From positions 63,973,121-64,037,120 of the forward strand of contig NC_134846.1 of the NCBI RefSeq assembly GCF_965363235.1: DNA of 64,000 nt, in the 5' to 3' direction. How positions within the stretch are numbered: position 1 is the first letter of the stretch; every line of letters starts with the position of its first letter. This DNA comes from Mytilus galloprovincialis (lineage: Eukaryota > Mollusca > Bivalvia > Mytilida > Mytilidae). The notes under the pieces are model-generated. The model was not told the origin of the DNA. It ran no database searches and saw only the letters and a list, made by a program, of their open reading frames with translations. This document shows positions 43,501-54,100 of this stretch, in pieces. The position numbers were made by a program, and so were the translations under genes.

Positions 43501-46174
43501 AAGGTCTGATCTCAAATTCCACTACTGTAGATTATTTCGAAGCAAAGTGATAGCTTGAAAATATATATGATGATGAGTCACAATAATAGTCTAGAGTAAA
43601 ATTGGTATTTAATTTATATATACTTACAGGTATTACAAGAACTTACCCAGATAAGTGACCAAAGACTTTTAGAACAACAAGTATCAGACTATAACAAAGT
43701 AATAGCAGAACTATGGGACAAACTTATGGGATATGAGCTACAACTTGTAGATCAGTTAGAGGTAAGATGATATTAAAACTAAGTGAGACTATTAGAACCT
43801 TGATTTTTTTAACTCTCCTACCACAGGGACAGCTTGTAAGCACAACTACCGTACTCAGATATAAAAAAGATGATGTGGTATGATTGCCAATGAGACAACT
43901 CTCTACAAGAGACCAAATGACACAGAAACTATAGGTCACCATACAGCCTTCAACCATGAGCAAAGCGCACACAGCATAGGCAGCTATAAAAGGCTTTGAA
44001 ATGACAAATTCAAACAATTCAAACGAGAAAACTAACGGCCTAATTTATGTACAAAAAATGTACGAATACAAATATGTAACACATCAATAAATGACAACCA
44101 CTAAGTTACAGGCTCCTGACTTGGGACAGACCGTGGTTAAACATGTTAGCGAGATCCCAACCCTCATCCTAACCTGGGACAGTGAATCCATTTTACATAA
44201 AGCTATCATACTTGATATGAATGTTTGCTGTCATGAGTTATTGACCACATTATACCATCATTTTAATTCCCCGTCTTTTATTCTAGTAGGTATTGTAGCA
44301 CAGTGACATCATGTTTAGTCCTATTGAATAACAGCAATAAAGACAAAAGCTAGAAATACACATTATAAAGTGATTTATATTCCTAGTTTAGAGCTCTATA
44401 CTGTACATGCAATTGTATTCCTAATTTATAAAGCAGCTCATTAGACAATTGGCAATTTCTCAAAAATCTTACCATGCTGCTTAGGGTCAAGGATACAGTG
44501 CTTCTTTTCAAAAATAAAACCTTGGAGTATGATTCTGCTAGAAATGACACCCTTGTACATAATTTAAGGTGGTAACTAATACTACAGGGAGATAACTTTG
44601 TAAAATCAGCTAAGAGTTTTAATCACATTGTATTGTTAAGGAAATATTAAGCTTTCCAATGATCAAAATTAGTGTTTGTCAAACTGCTAAATAACCAATG
44701 AAATGATTCAAAATTTTTCAAATTTTTATATTTTTGTCAAAGGATCAAAGTAAATATTTTGTTAAAAATTTATGAAAATTAAACGAGCCAAATTAAGATG
44801 TTGGGTACCACCTTAAATGCAAACATTTTCAAAATAATGTACTTTTACTTATTTAATGACAATCTTTTACAGGAAGTTGTTAAGGATTTTGAGAGAAACC
44901 TACAGGACATGGTATCTATGTTTATTGAGAGTATAATGGCTTTCATGTCAACAGCCAGAGATCTGGAGAACTCACATCATGAAAAACTCAGTGAAATAGC
45001 CTTACCTATTGTAGACAAACTGGCTAAGAATGAAATGGATGATGAAATCTCAGAGGATGTCCGAATGGTAATGTTTGTTTTATTTTTCATTTTCGGATGA
45101 CTTTATAATGTACAGAATTCATATCAAACAAATCAATCACATTCAACCAGTTTATGACAACTGCCTTTCAAATAAAATTAGTCAAAAACTTCACACATTT
45201 TGGTCTGTCTGTGACCAGTTATTTTATCCAAAAAAAATCTTTAGAACTGGTAATGAATATTGTTGAAAAGTTCTTTGCTCTTTGTTTAAATGATAAACTA
45301 ATTAATAGCTCTTGATTTTTAGTAATGGAAGTTAAAAAAAAAAGAATAGAAGTTGGAATTCAAGTCTTGTTTCATTTGAAATGTTTGAATAAAATGAGAT
45401 ATTAGGTACATTTCAATGAAACAGCAACCCAACAACACCTATTTCTAAAACACCAAGTGATTTTTTTTTAGATATAAGAAGCTATGGTGATCTTGACCTA
45501 TTCATTAAACTATTCCAACCATTACAATGTCAAGTTTGTCACTTCAGTTTTAAATTTTTTCACATAATTATATTCATTTTCTTCAAACAATATTTTGTTG
45601 TAGATTTGTATCTTTATAACAGAAAAGATGCAAGTGATAATCTGTTTTCTTGCAATTTTACCGTCAAATTTAACTACCATTCAAACAAGATCTATATTGC
45701 TCAGGTGAAACAGATAATTTGACATTTCGATCACCTTGTTTCACTGGAGCATCCAATATCAGATATAAACTTAAATGAGGTTGACAATTTTAAAATTAGA
45801 ATTGACTGCTTACAAAAAAACTAGTTAAAGGGTGACAAATGTAAATATACCTGCCTATCAAATTTATATGAAAATAGATTATTATTTATACCAAACTTTA
45901 CACGTTTATTTTTTCATTTCAGTTGTTTGTTGACAAAGACACAATCATCAATGCTATTTCTACGTCACATGACTATCATTTACTAAAAATAGACAATAAA
46001 GAGGAAGATATGATGACCAGACTGAATAATTGGATGAAAGGACTTTTAGAAAAAATACATGACGAAGAAGAAATTCAGAGAAACAGATTACGTGTGGTGG
46101 AAATTAATCATCTGATTGACCACTTAAGGGATGAAATAGACAATCTGGAAGTGGGAAATGCTGGAGGATACTAA
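37595..46174 (+). CDS. DRC3: Dynein regulatory complex subunit 3 (DRC3/LRRC48), complete
   Basis: Subunit of the nexin-dynein regulatory complex that links doublet microtubules in motile cilia and flagella. Ten coding exons: 37595-37772, 38321-38437, 38870-39036, 41515-41661, 42284-42403, 42628-42740, 43088-43262, 43630-43761, 44873-45067, 45923-46174. Phases agree and give 531 aa (human about 523). The N-terminus reads EEQGPKEEAGKIAKAEGIDF. Leucine-rich repeats follow at about residues 60-190 (LTKLQLDNNIIEKIEGLDSL, LSFNNIEVIEGLGHLTKLE, LTLYSNRISKIENMDNLVNL), then an LRR cap (GNPFCEEDTYKQYVIAFL), then a charged coiled-coil region to the end, with ARDLENSHHEKLSEIA and LFVDKDTIINAISTSHDYHL as strong human matches. 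Introns are GT-AG except one AT-AC intron at 42741-43087. Confidence 0.96.
39228..40870 (+). mobile_element. Dispersed element with 'AGCTCACC...GGTGAGC' ends in DRC3 intron 3
   Basis: Starts TTTTAGCTCACCTTTCC with a local hairpin (GCTCACC ... GTGAGC), followed by a GTCCGTCGTCG tract, and ends AAGGTGAGCGA. The body is about three direct units of roughly 480-530 bp sharing CTTATAACTCAAAAACC, GGTCAAGATCTATCTGCCCT and GAAATTTTCAGATGAAT. A short family A end fragment (about 40715-40757) is nested near the right side. A 'gctcacct' hairpin-started repeat of this sort is, to my memory, very common in molluscs. No coding capacity. Confidence 0.7.
40871..41514. other. Rest of DRC3 intron 3
   Basis: AT-rich sequence with T runs near 41160. 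No repeats or exons seen before the acceptor at 41514. Confidence 0.45.
42741..43087 (+). other. DRC3: U12-type AT-AC intron of DRC3 (347 bp)
   Basis: The exon ends GAACTCATTGAAAG and the intron starts ATATCCTTTT, the U12 AT-AC donor. Near the 3' end is TTCCTTAAC (branch-site consensus, about 43070-43078), then TGTGTTCAC; the intron ends in AC at 43086-43087. Joining gives ELIESFREKFVAVC, which aligns without gap with human ELLETYKDKFVIIC. No GT donor lies near the exon end. Recognition would need the minor spliceosome. Confidence 0.88.
43859..44185 (-). mobile_element. Family C short repeat, copy 2 (inverted) in DRC3
   Basis: Starts ATAAAAAAGATGATGTGGTA and continues TTGCCAATGAGACAACTCTC, the complement of the common 3' end of copies at 32.5, 47.9, 49.4 and 58.9 kb. 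It ends near CAGGCTCCTGACTTGGGACA. The open frames on both strands here (43724-44017, 44091-44306) come from the repeat. Confidence 0.6.
44568..44812. mobile_element. TTAA-flanked MITE (245 bp) in DRC3, next to an exon
   Basis: TTAA at 44564-44567 and 44813-44816. Termini GGTGGTAAC and its near complement GGTACCACC. The inside is non-coding and AT-rich with GGGAGATAAC near the left end. Its right end lies 56 bp from the DRC3 exon at 44873, so the branch site and pyrimidine tract are in the remaining gap. Confidence 0.65.
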
Positions 46175-46481
46175 ACTGAAATTTTAAAACTGCATTGCTA
46201 TGAAATTATTTCTCTGAAGAGGTCTACACATCCTCTTTTTTATCTCTTTTCATTGAAAGTTAGTTCATCATTTATCATATTTCAAATTATTGTTTTTGCT
46301 GAAAAGCAAAAAAAATGTTTTCTTAGTAACATTCTGCCTGCGGAAACTTAAACTGATGTTTTTTATACAGGTTTACTGGAAAACTGGAATATTTTGTTCA
46401 CAGAATATAAACAGAGAACAAAATTAAGAGCTAACTGTGATAAAATAATTATTTGTAAATTGTATATTTTTAATTTCTGTA

Positions 46482-46487
46482 AATAAA
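46482..46487 (+). terminator. DRC3: DRC3 polyadenylation signal
   Basis: AATAAA about 308 nt after the stop codon, in an AT-rich 3' UTR and followed by ACAATACAATATTTATTTAAGG. It is the best poly(A) signal before the family A copy that starts at 46534, and would give a 3' UTR of about 330 nt. Confidence 0.6.
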
Positions 46488-46533
46488 TTACAATACAATA
46501 TTTATTTAAGGCTATTCTTTTTGCTGATTTTTA

Positions 46534-47618
46534 TTGTCGAGCCTGCAACTTTTGTTGCAGAAAGCTCGACAAAGGGATAGTGGTCTGGCGTCGGCGGCGG
46601 CGTTAGCTAACTTTTTAAAAGCTTTATATTTTAGAGGGTGGAAGACCTGGATGCTTCATACTTTGTATATAGATGCCTCATGTTACGAAGTTTCCGTCAG
46701 TCACATGTCAAATGTCCTTGACCTCATTTTCATGGTTCAGTGACCACTTGAAAAAAAAGTTCAGATTTTTTGTAATGTTGAAATCTCTCTTATTTTAAGT
46801 AATAGGATAATTATTTTTGGTATGTGCGTACCATGCAAGGTCCTCATGCCCATCAGACAGTTTTCACTTGACCTCGACCTCATTTCATGGATCAGTGAAC
46901 AAGGTTAAGTTTTGGTGGTCAAGTCCATATCTCAGATACTATAAGCAATAGGTCTAGTATATTCGGTGTATGGAAGGACTGTAAGGTGTACATGTCCAAC
47001 TGGCAGGTGTCATCTGACCTTGACCTCATTTTCATGGTTCAGTGGTTATAGTTAAGTTTTTGTGTTTTGGTCTGTTTTTCTCATACTTTATGCAATAGAT
47101 CTACTATATTTGTTGTATGGAATGATTGTAAGATGTACATGTCTAGCGGGCAGATGTCATCTGACCTTGACCTCATTTTCATGGTTGAGTGGTCAAAGTT
47201 AAGTTTTTGAGTTTTGGTCTTTTTATCTAATACTATATGCCATAGGTCAACTATATTTGGTGTATGGAAATGTTTTATGATCTATATGTCAGTCCCGCAG
47301 GTTTTATTTGACCTCGACCTCATTTTCACGGTTCATTGCTCAGTGTTAAGTTTTTGTGTTTTGGTCTATTTTTCTTAAACTATAAGTAATAGGTCAACTA
47401 TATTTGTTGTATGGAAGCATTGTTAGCTGTACATGTCTGCCTGGCATGGTTCATCTGACCGTGACCTCATTTTCATGGTTCATTGGTCTTTGTTTAGTTA
47501 TCTTGGTTAATGCCAAGTTTATGTGACAGTTTTTAATAAAGCTTTATACTTAGGACTATCAACATAATATCAATAATTAGTAAAGAAGGCGAGACATTTC
47601 AGCGTGTGCACTCTTGTT
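46534..47618 (-). mobile_element. Family A element, copy 4 (inverted), just after DRC3
   Basis: Complete copy in reverse orientation. It begins with the hairpin (TTGTCGAGCCTGCAACTTTT, GTTGCAGAAAGCTCGACA) and ends GAAATGTCTCG complement and CTCTTGTT. It starts about 50 bp past the DRC3 poly(A) signal. The 69-codon frame at 46534-46743 and similar frames in other copies are repeat translations. Confidence 0.8.
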
Positions 47619-47644
47619 AATATTTCAGAAAAAAATTGTCTGTG

Positions 47645-47919
47645 TCACTTGTGCCTGTCCCTAGTCAGGATCCTGTAATTGGTTGTATTTTGTTGATGTG
47701 TATCATATCTGTTTTTTTTGCTCATTTTTTTAAAACATTTTCAGGTGTGCAGTTTTCTTGTTTGAATTGTATTTCCTGTCATTTCAGAGCCTTTTATAGC
47801 CAAATATGAAGTAAGGGTTTGCTCATTGTTGAAGGTTGTACAGAGACCTACAGTTGTTAACTTCTATATCATTTGGTCTCTAGTTGTTTCCTTGGCAATT
47901 ATACCACATCTTTTTTATA
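47645..47919 (+). mobile_element. Family C short repeat, copy 3
   Basis: Contains TGCCTGTCCCTAGTCAGGAT, CTTGTTTGAATTGTATTTCC and the common end TTGGCAATTATACCACATC with TTTTTTATA. Lies between the convergent DRC3 and ATPAF2 genes. Confidence 0.6.
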
Positions 47920-49046
47920 GGCTTGGGACAGGCACATACAGAATGTGGTGGGGTTATTTGCAAAATGTAAATGCCCTTGACCTCAGTTCAATCTGTCTTT
48001 AAGAATGTAACTCAGACATTTTTCATGATAAGTTGAAAATGTTTTGTTTATGAATCAATTACATTTTATGAAAACAAGCCAAAGAGGTTTCTTGGACCCC
48101 AAAACAACACTTTAAGTCAAAATTTTCCTTAATTTGTATGTTAGAGGCAGTGCTATATATATAGCTAGTGCTTTTGAAATATCTTGGATAGAAAAAAAGA
48201 TAGATGTATTAATTCATTACATTAAATCCATACATTCATTACACAAAACCAAAAGCAAAAAAACAGCTGTTATTTCTGGTTCTCATCCCAAAGACACATT
48301 GAAGACTTTAACATGGAGCAAAAGCAGAAATGTAATGTCAACAAATTATAAAAGAGGGGCAAAAGATACCAGAGGAATAGTATAAACTATATCTTGCATG
48401 CTTTGACGTGCTATGCATACCCCAGTCAGGACAGATTGCAAAAAAACACTCACACATTACTCTTCAATGTCAATATCTTGACAAAATATGAAGTCATTTT
48501 GGTCATCAGTAATTGAGGAAACTGTAACAAAATAGATTTTCATTCATTATATTGAAAAACTCAGTGTCTGCAAAGAAGATGGAGTCTGAGAGATACAAAA
48601 TGCATCTATATGTTACAAATCACTATTGACAAAATATGAAATGATTTTGTTCAGTAGCTTTTGAAATATTTGTTGGAAGAATGCAAAATAATTCCTACTC
48701 CTACATTGAAGGTATAATTTAAAAGCGTACCCTCAAGCACAGAGAAACCTATGGCCTCTGCAAACCCATGTTTATTTTGGAAAGGTGTCATTTGTTGACA
48801 TCCACAGCCATAGCTATCTTAAATTCTGTTTAAAGTATTATAAAATGATTGAACAACTAATTTTGTTTTGTATGCACATGTATGTAATTTATGAAGTAAC
48901 CAGATCAGTATACAAAACAGGTCTGCCTTACATAGCTCGTTGCACTTGAATGATGCTATTTACTTTGTGAAATATTTTATTCGCTTGGTTTAACAGCTTA
49001 TTCAATAGAGGAAACAACAAAGCAAATTGTGTAATTGTTATTGTTA
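47920..49046. other. Intergenic stretch between DRC3 and ATPAF2
   Basis: No supported gene or repeat. The 83-codon plus frame at 48134-48385 has no recognisable domain and no obvious start context. Confidence 0.45.
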
Positions 49047-49138
49047 GTTGGATACCAATTTTCATTGATTTCATTGGTTATGGTGAACCATGAATTCAAA
49101 TGTTAAACTAAATTTTAACCCTGCCACATTATATATGT

Positions 49139-49423
49139 ATGTGCCTGTTCCAAGTCAGTAGCCTGTAATTCAGTGGTTGTCATTTGTTTACGTGTTACAT
49201 ATTTGTTTTTGTTCATTTTTTTTACATAAATGAGGCGTTATTTTTCTCGTTTGAATTGTTTTACATTGTCTTATCGGGGCCTATTATAGCTGACTATGCG
49301 GTATGGGCTTTGCTCGTTGTTGAAGGCCGTACGGTGACCTATAATTGTTTTAAAATGTCTGTGTCATTTTGGTCTTTTGTGGATAGTTGTCTCATTGGCA
49401 ATTATACCACATCTCTTTTTATA
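49139..49423 (+). mobile_element. Family C short repeat, copy 4
   Basis: The best preserved copy: TGTGCCTGTTCCAAGTCAGT, TTTCTCGTTTGAATTGTTTT, GCTTTGCTCGTTGTTGAAGG and TTGTCTCATTGGCAATTATA. It is preceded at about 49047-49115 by a fragment of family G (GTTGGATACCAATTTTCATT). Confidence 0.6.
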
Positions 49424-49690
49424 AATACAAGTTCTTTATAGGCTTGAAAGCAGACTTAGAACAAAATCAAGTATCCATCAAAACACAATTTTTCCTCAAT
49501 CCATGAAAATTTGGTCTCCATAAAAAATATAAATTAATCCTCAGTATGACACACATGAATCAACTACTTAAATACAGGCGTCTGACTTAGGACAGTCACA
49601 TAAAAAATGTGGCCGGGCGAAACTAGATTGCTGACACCAAACTGTCCCCTAACCTAGGACTGGTTTAACAGTACACATAAAAACAAATAA

Positions 49691-50882
49691 CGAGAGTGCA
49701 CAAGCTGAAATGTCTCGCATTCTGTACTAACCATTGATATTATGATGATAGTCCTAAGTATAAAGCTTTACTACAACTATCACAAACAAAACATGATCCA
49801 AGAAAATGAGATCAAGGTCATATAAACCAAACGAAAAATACATGTTCTCTTCTACAATCATGCAATACACTAAATATATCTGACCTATTGCTTACAGTTC
49901 CTAAGAAACAGAGTTAACCAAGAAAATATTGACCAATGAACCATGAAAATATGATCACAGGTAGTTGAACCATGCCAGGCAGACATGCACACCTTACAAT
50001 CCTTCCATACAGCAAATATAGTTGACCTATTGCTTATAGTTTAGGAAAAGCAGACCAAAACCTAAACATTTAACACAGTAAGAAACTATGAAAATGAGGT
50101 CAAGGTAAAATAAAACCTGTAAGACTGACATGTACATCATTAAATATTTCCATACACCAAATATAGTAGACCTATTGCATATAGTAATAGAAAACATAGA
50201 CCAAAAACTCAAAAACCTAACTTTGACCACTGAACCATGAAAATGAGATCAAAGTCAGATGACTACTGCCAGTTAGACATGTACACCTTACAATCATTCC
50301 ATACACCAAATATAGTAGACCTATTGCATACAGTATAAGAAAAACAGACCAAAACACAAAAAACTTTTCTATAACCACAGAACCATGAAAAGGGGTCAAG
50401 GTCAGATGAAACCTGCCAGTTGGACATGTACACCTGGCAATCCTTCCTTACACCAAATATACGAGACCTATTCCTTATAGTATCTGAGATATGGACTTAA
50501 AACCAAAACTTAACCTTGTTCACTGATCAATGAAATGAGGTCCAGGTCAAGTGAAAACTGTCTGACGGGCATGAGGATCTTTCAAGGTATGCACATACCA
50601 AATATAGTTATTCTATTACTCATAATAAGAGGGAAATTAATTTTACAAAAACTTTTTCTCCAAGTAGTCACTGAATCATGAAAATGAGGTCAAGGATAAT
50701 GGCCATGTGACAGACAAAAGATGGGATCTTCATAACATAAGGCATCTATATACTAAGTATGAAGCATCCAGGCCTTCTACATTATAAAATATAAAGCTTT
50801 TAAGGAGTAAGCTAAAGGCCACTGACAAATCACTATCCCTATATATGTCGAGCTATCTGCGACTTAAGTTGGAATCTGTTGA
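49691..50882 (+). mobile_element. Family A element, copy 5 (diverged)
   Basis: Full-length but more decayed copy, with an extra body unit near 49800-49990 and a damaged terminal hairpin (GTCGAGCTATCTGCGACTTA). Its age appears greater than that of copies 2 and 3. Confidence 0.75.
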
Positions 50883-51154
50883 AAAGGGCTTAACTCATCA
50901 GATTGATTCAAAGCAGAAAACATCTAACGAAAAACACAGACCTAATGTGGCAGTTTAGCCATACATCCCACAAAAAAAGACACTTAAGTAAATTTCTGAG
51001 AGTACCAACAGTTACTAACAGCTAGTTTAAATTTGAAGAACCTTAAAATTAAAAAAATTAAATGAACTTTATAAGAACTATTGATTGAAACAGTTTTTTG
51101 ACAACTTTTGCAATAACAAGATTGTTTTATTATTTTGATTTTGATTTTAATGAT

Positions 51155-54100
51155 TCAAAATTCTATAGCTGCTTTCTCTATAATTGATGATGATTCACTA
51201 GACCAATATATAAACAATGCAGCTGCTGCTACTCTGGTGTGTAACTCTTCAATGTCAAGGTCGTGATACCACTCTACATTACCCCATTTTGTTGTCTGAA
51301 AATAGAAGAAAATTTTATTCAGGCAATCAGATTTATAGATTTTTGTAACATGACAGTTTGAGTAGATGTTTATAGCATTTTCATCAACACAAACGTACTG
51401 AAATTGTACAGATGCATAACAAAAAATATAAAAAGGAAACATTAAGCCTTTTCTATTCAAATTCCCACAGATTTATTTTCGTAATTATCTACCGTAATTT
51501 CATTGAAGTATTGATATAAGTTTAACATATTCAAGATGATTTATATTCGCATTATTTTTCTATTTTTTGTTGGTTTACTGTACTCTGGTAGAAAATAAGC
51601 CATGAACAACCATGCTAGTTTTTAATCTTAAACAAAATTGAACTTATCATCCAGGGGTGTTGATTATGCAGTAATACAAACAAGAAATGAGACAAATATC
51701 AATTCCTTGATTTTGTTTACTGGATTTCCTACCCACTACCAACTATTGTGATTCTGGTCAACACCAAAAGTTACTTTTCTCATTGTTTTCTCTGATTTAT
51801 ATCATTCTTTCAAGTTAAGACAGAAAATGCTACTGGGAGATAAATAAACACAAAAGTTGCATGTAATATATAGTAGACAAGATCAGAATTAAAACCCTGT
51901 GTTTTGCCATCAAGTAATACTAACCTGATAATTTTGTTCCAACCTAGATAAAGTTACAGCTGTTTTGACATCTATGTGTTTATCTACCACAGCTAACATT
52001 AAAATCAATGATTTTAAGTTTTCTGTACCATATAAAAAACCTACAAGAAAGAAAATCTTTAGTCCTTTTGCCCTGTTTATATACATATTCTTTAATTCAG
52101 TAACAGGGGCCTCAGTGAATGAGTGGTTTTAGTAGTTGAACTACTGTATCACTAGCCTGTCACTGCTTAAAAGTTTTGAGTTTGAATCCGGTATGTGTTA
52201 AAAGGTGATGTTCATTCTCATGTCACTGATTAAAGTTAGAATAATTTTAGCCATCCAGCGAATAAATTAATGGTCATTACAGAGATGTATAAAACATACA
52301 CACAAACAAAGTAAATTTACAACTTACATAGACCATTTCACTTATTATTTTATAGACAGTTGTCTTTTGTTCAATTCCCTATGTTGACCTCTACAAGTTT
52401 TGTATTGTAACTTTTGTTGGGTTGATGTCTCATTGTACCTACATCACTTTTTATTCATATGAATATACATTATAATAAGCATGATTGGGAAATAATCATT
52501 TTAGCCTTTAGGTTTCTATTTTAAGATAAAAAAAAATCTAATTGGTGACCTTAAAACCAAAGGTGAAGGAACTCTAGATTAATAAATTAGCATATATTCA
52601 TAATAACTAATAACTTTTTCAGTTTCAATATATGCAAATCAATGGTTTTCAGACCACTGAGACAAATAACTTACCAAACAATGCCCAGTCACCATAAGAT
52701 AATAAATGTCTCCTTAATTTGTTGTATGTACTGGATGGCACTTCAGGTGGTAACAGACCTGTTGTAGATTCTATTTCAATATCATATCTACAAATTATTA
52801 ACAAAAACATATAATTTTCTCATCCTACTATCTATCATTAAAACACTACATCCTTTTTTTAAACTTGGTTTAACTTTAGACCCTTTGGACTTTTATTTGA
52901 ACCAATTTAAAAACAGAGCCCAGAATCCATAGGTTAGATTCAACATATTAAAGAAGTCCAAGAATTTAAAACTTTAATTAAACCCCATTGAAATTGGTCA
53001 AGAAATAAGCAATCTATACAAAGTATTAGAAAAGTTTTGTTTTCCCAAAATTAATCCCAACTTTCCCTTCTTGGTATGGAAACTTTATGGTACAATTTCA
53101 TACAGATCGATAGACCTAAAACTGTGGATTCCTTATTATTCGTTGGATACCAATTTTCATGGGTTTCGTGGATACAGGTGAACCACAAATTTCAATGTTA
53201 AACTAAATACAAATTTCTATAAAGTTGTATCCAGGCTTTAAAAAAACAGGAAATCGTATATCCACAAAAATGCAAGGATTCCAAAATCAACAAAAATTGG
53301 TACCCACGAAAATAAATGAATCTGCAGTATTCAAGTTAATGTTTGGAAAAAAGAAAATTCTTGCTTTTTGGCCCTGATCCCTTAATGATTTGGCCCCTGA
53401 TCCCTTAATGATTTGGCCATAACTCTCGATATTCACCACAACTTTCCATTTGGAATATAGAACCTTGTGGTATGATGTCATGGAGATCCATACACTTGTA
53501 CTCAAGTTACTGCCAGGAACCCAAATGACATTGGACAATGATGATGAACATGACAAAAACCATTAGGACATCATCTGTGGCAACTTTTTAGAGGATGTAT
53601 TAGGAACATCTTGATTTATATAGGTATAAACAAGAATGTGTCCACAGTACACGGATGCCCCACTCACACTATCATTTTCTATGTTTAAAGGACTGTGAAA
53701 TTGGAATAAATTCTCTAATTTGGCATTAAAATTAGAATGATCTTATCAAAGGGAACATGTATACTAAGTTTCAAGTTGATTGGACTTCTACTTTATCAAA
53801 AACTACCTTGACCAAAAACTTTAACCTGAAATTTGCACTATCATTTTCTATGTTCAGTGAACCGTAAAATTGGGGTCAAAACTCTAATTTGGCATTTAAA
53901 TTAGAAAGATCATATCATAGGGCACATGTATACTAAGTTTCAAGTTGATTGGACTTCAACTTCATCAAAAACTACCTTGACCAAAAACTTTAACCTGAAG
54001 CCAAAAACTTTAACCTGAAATTTGCACTATCATTTTCTATGTTCAGTGAACCGTAAAATTGGGGTCAAAACTCTAATTTGGCATTTAAATTAGAAAGATC

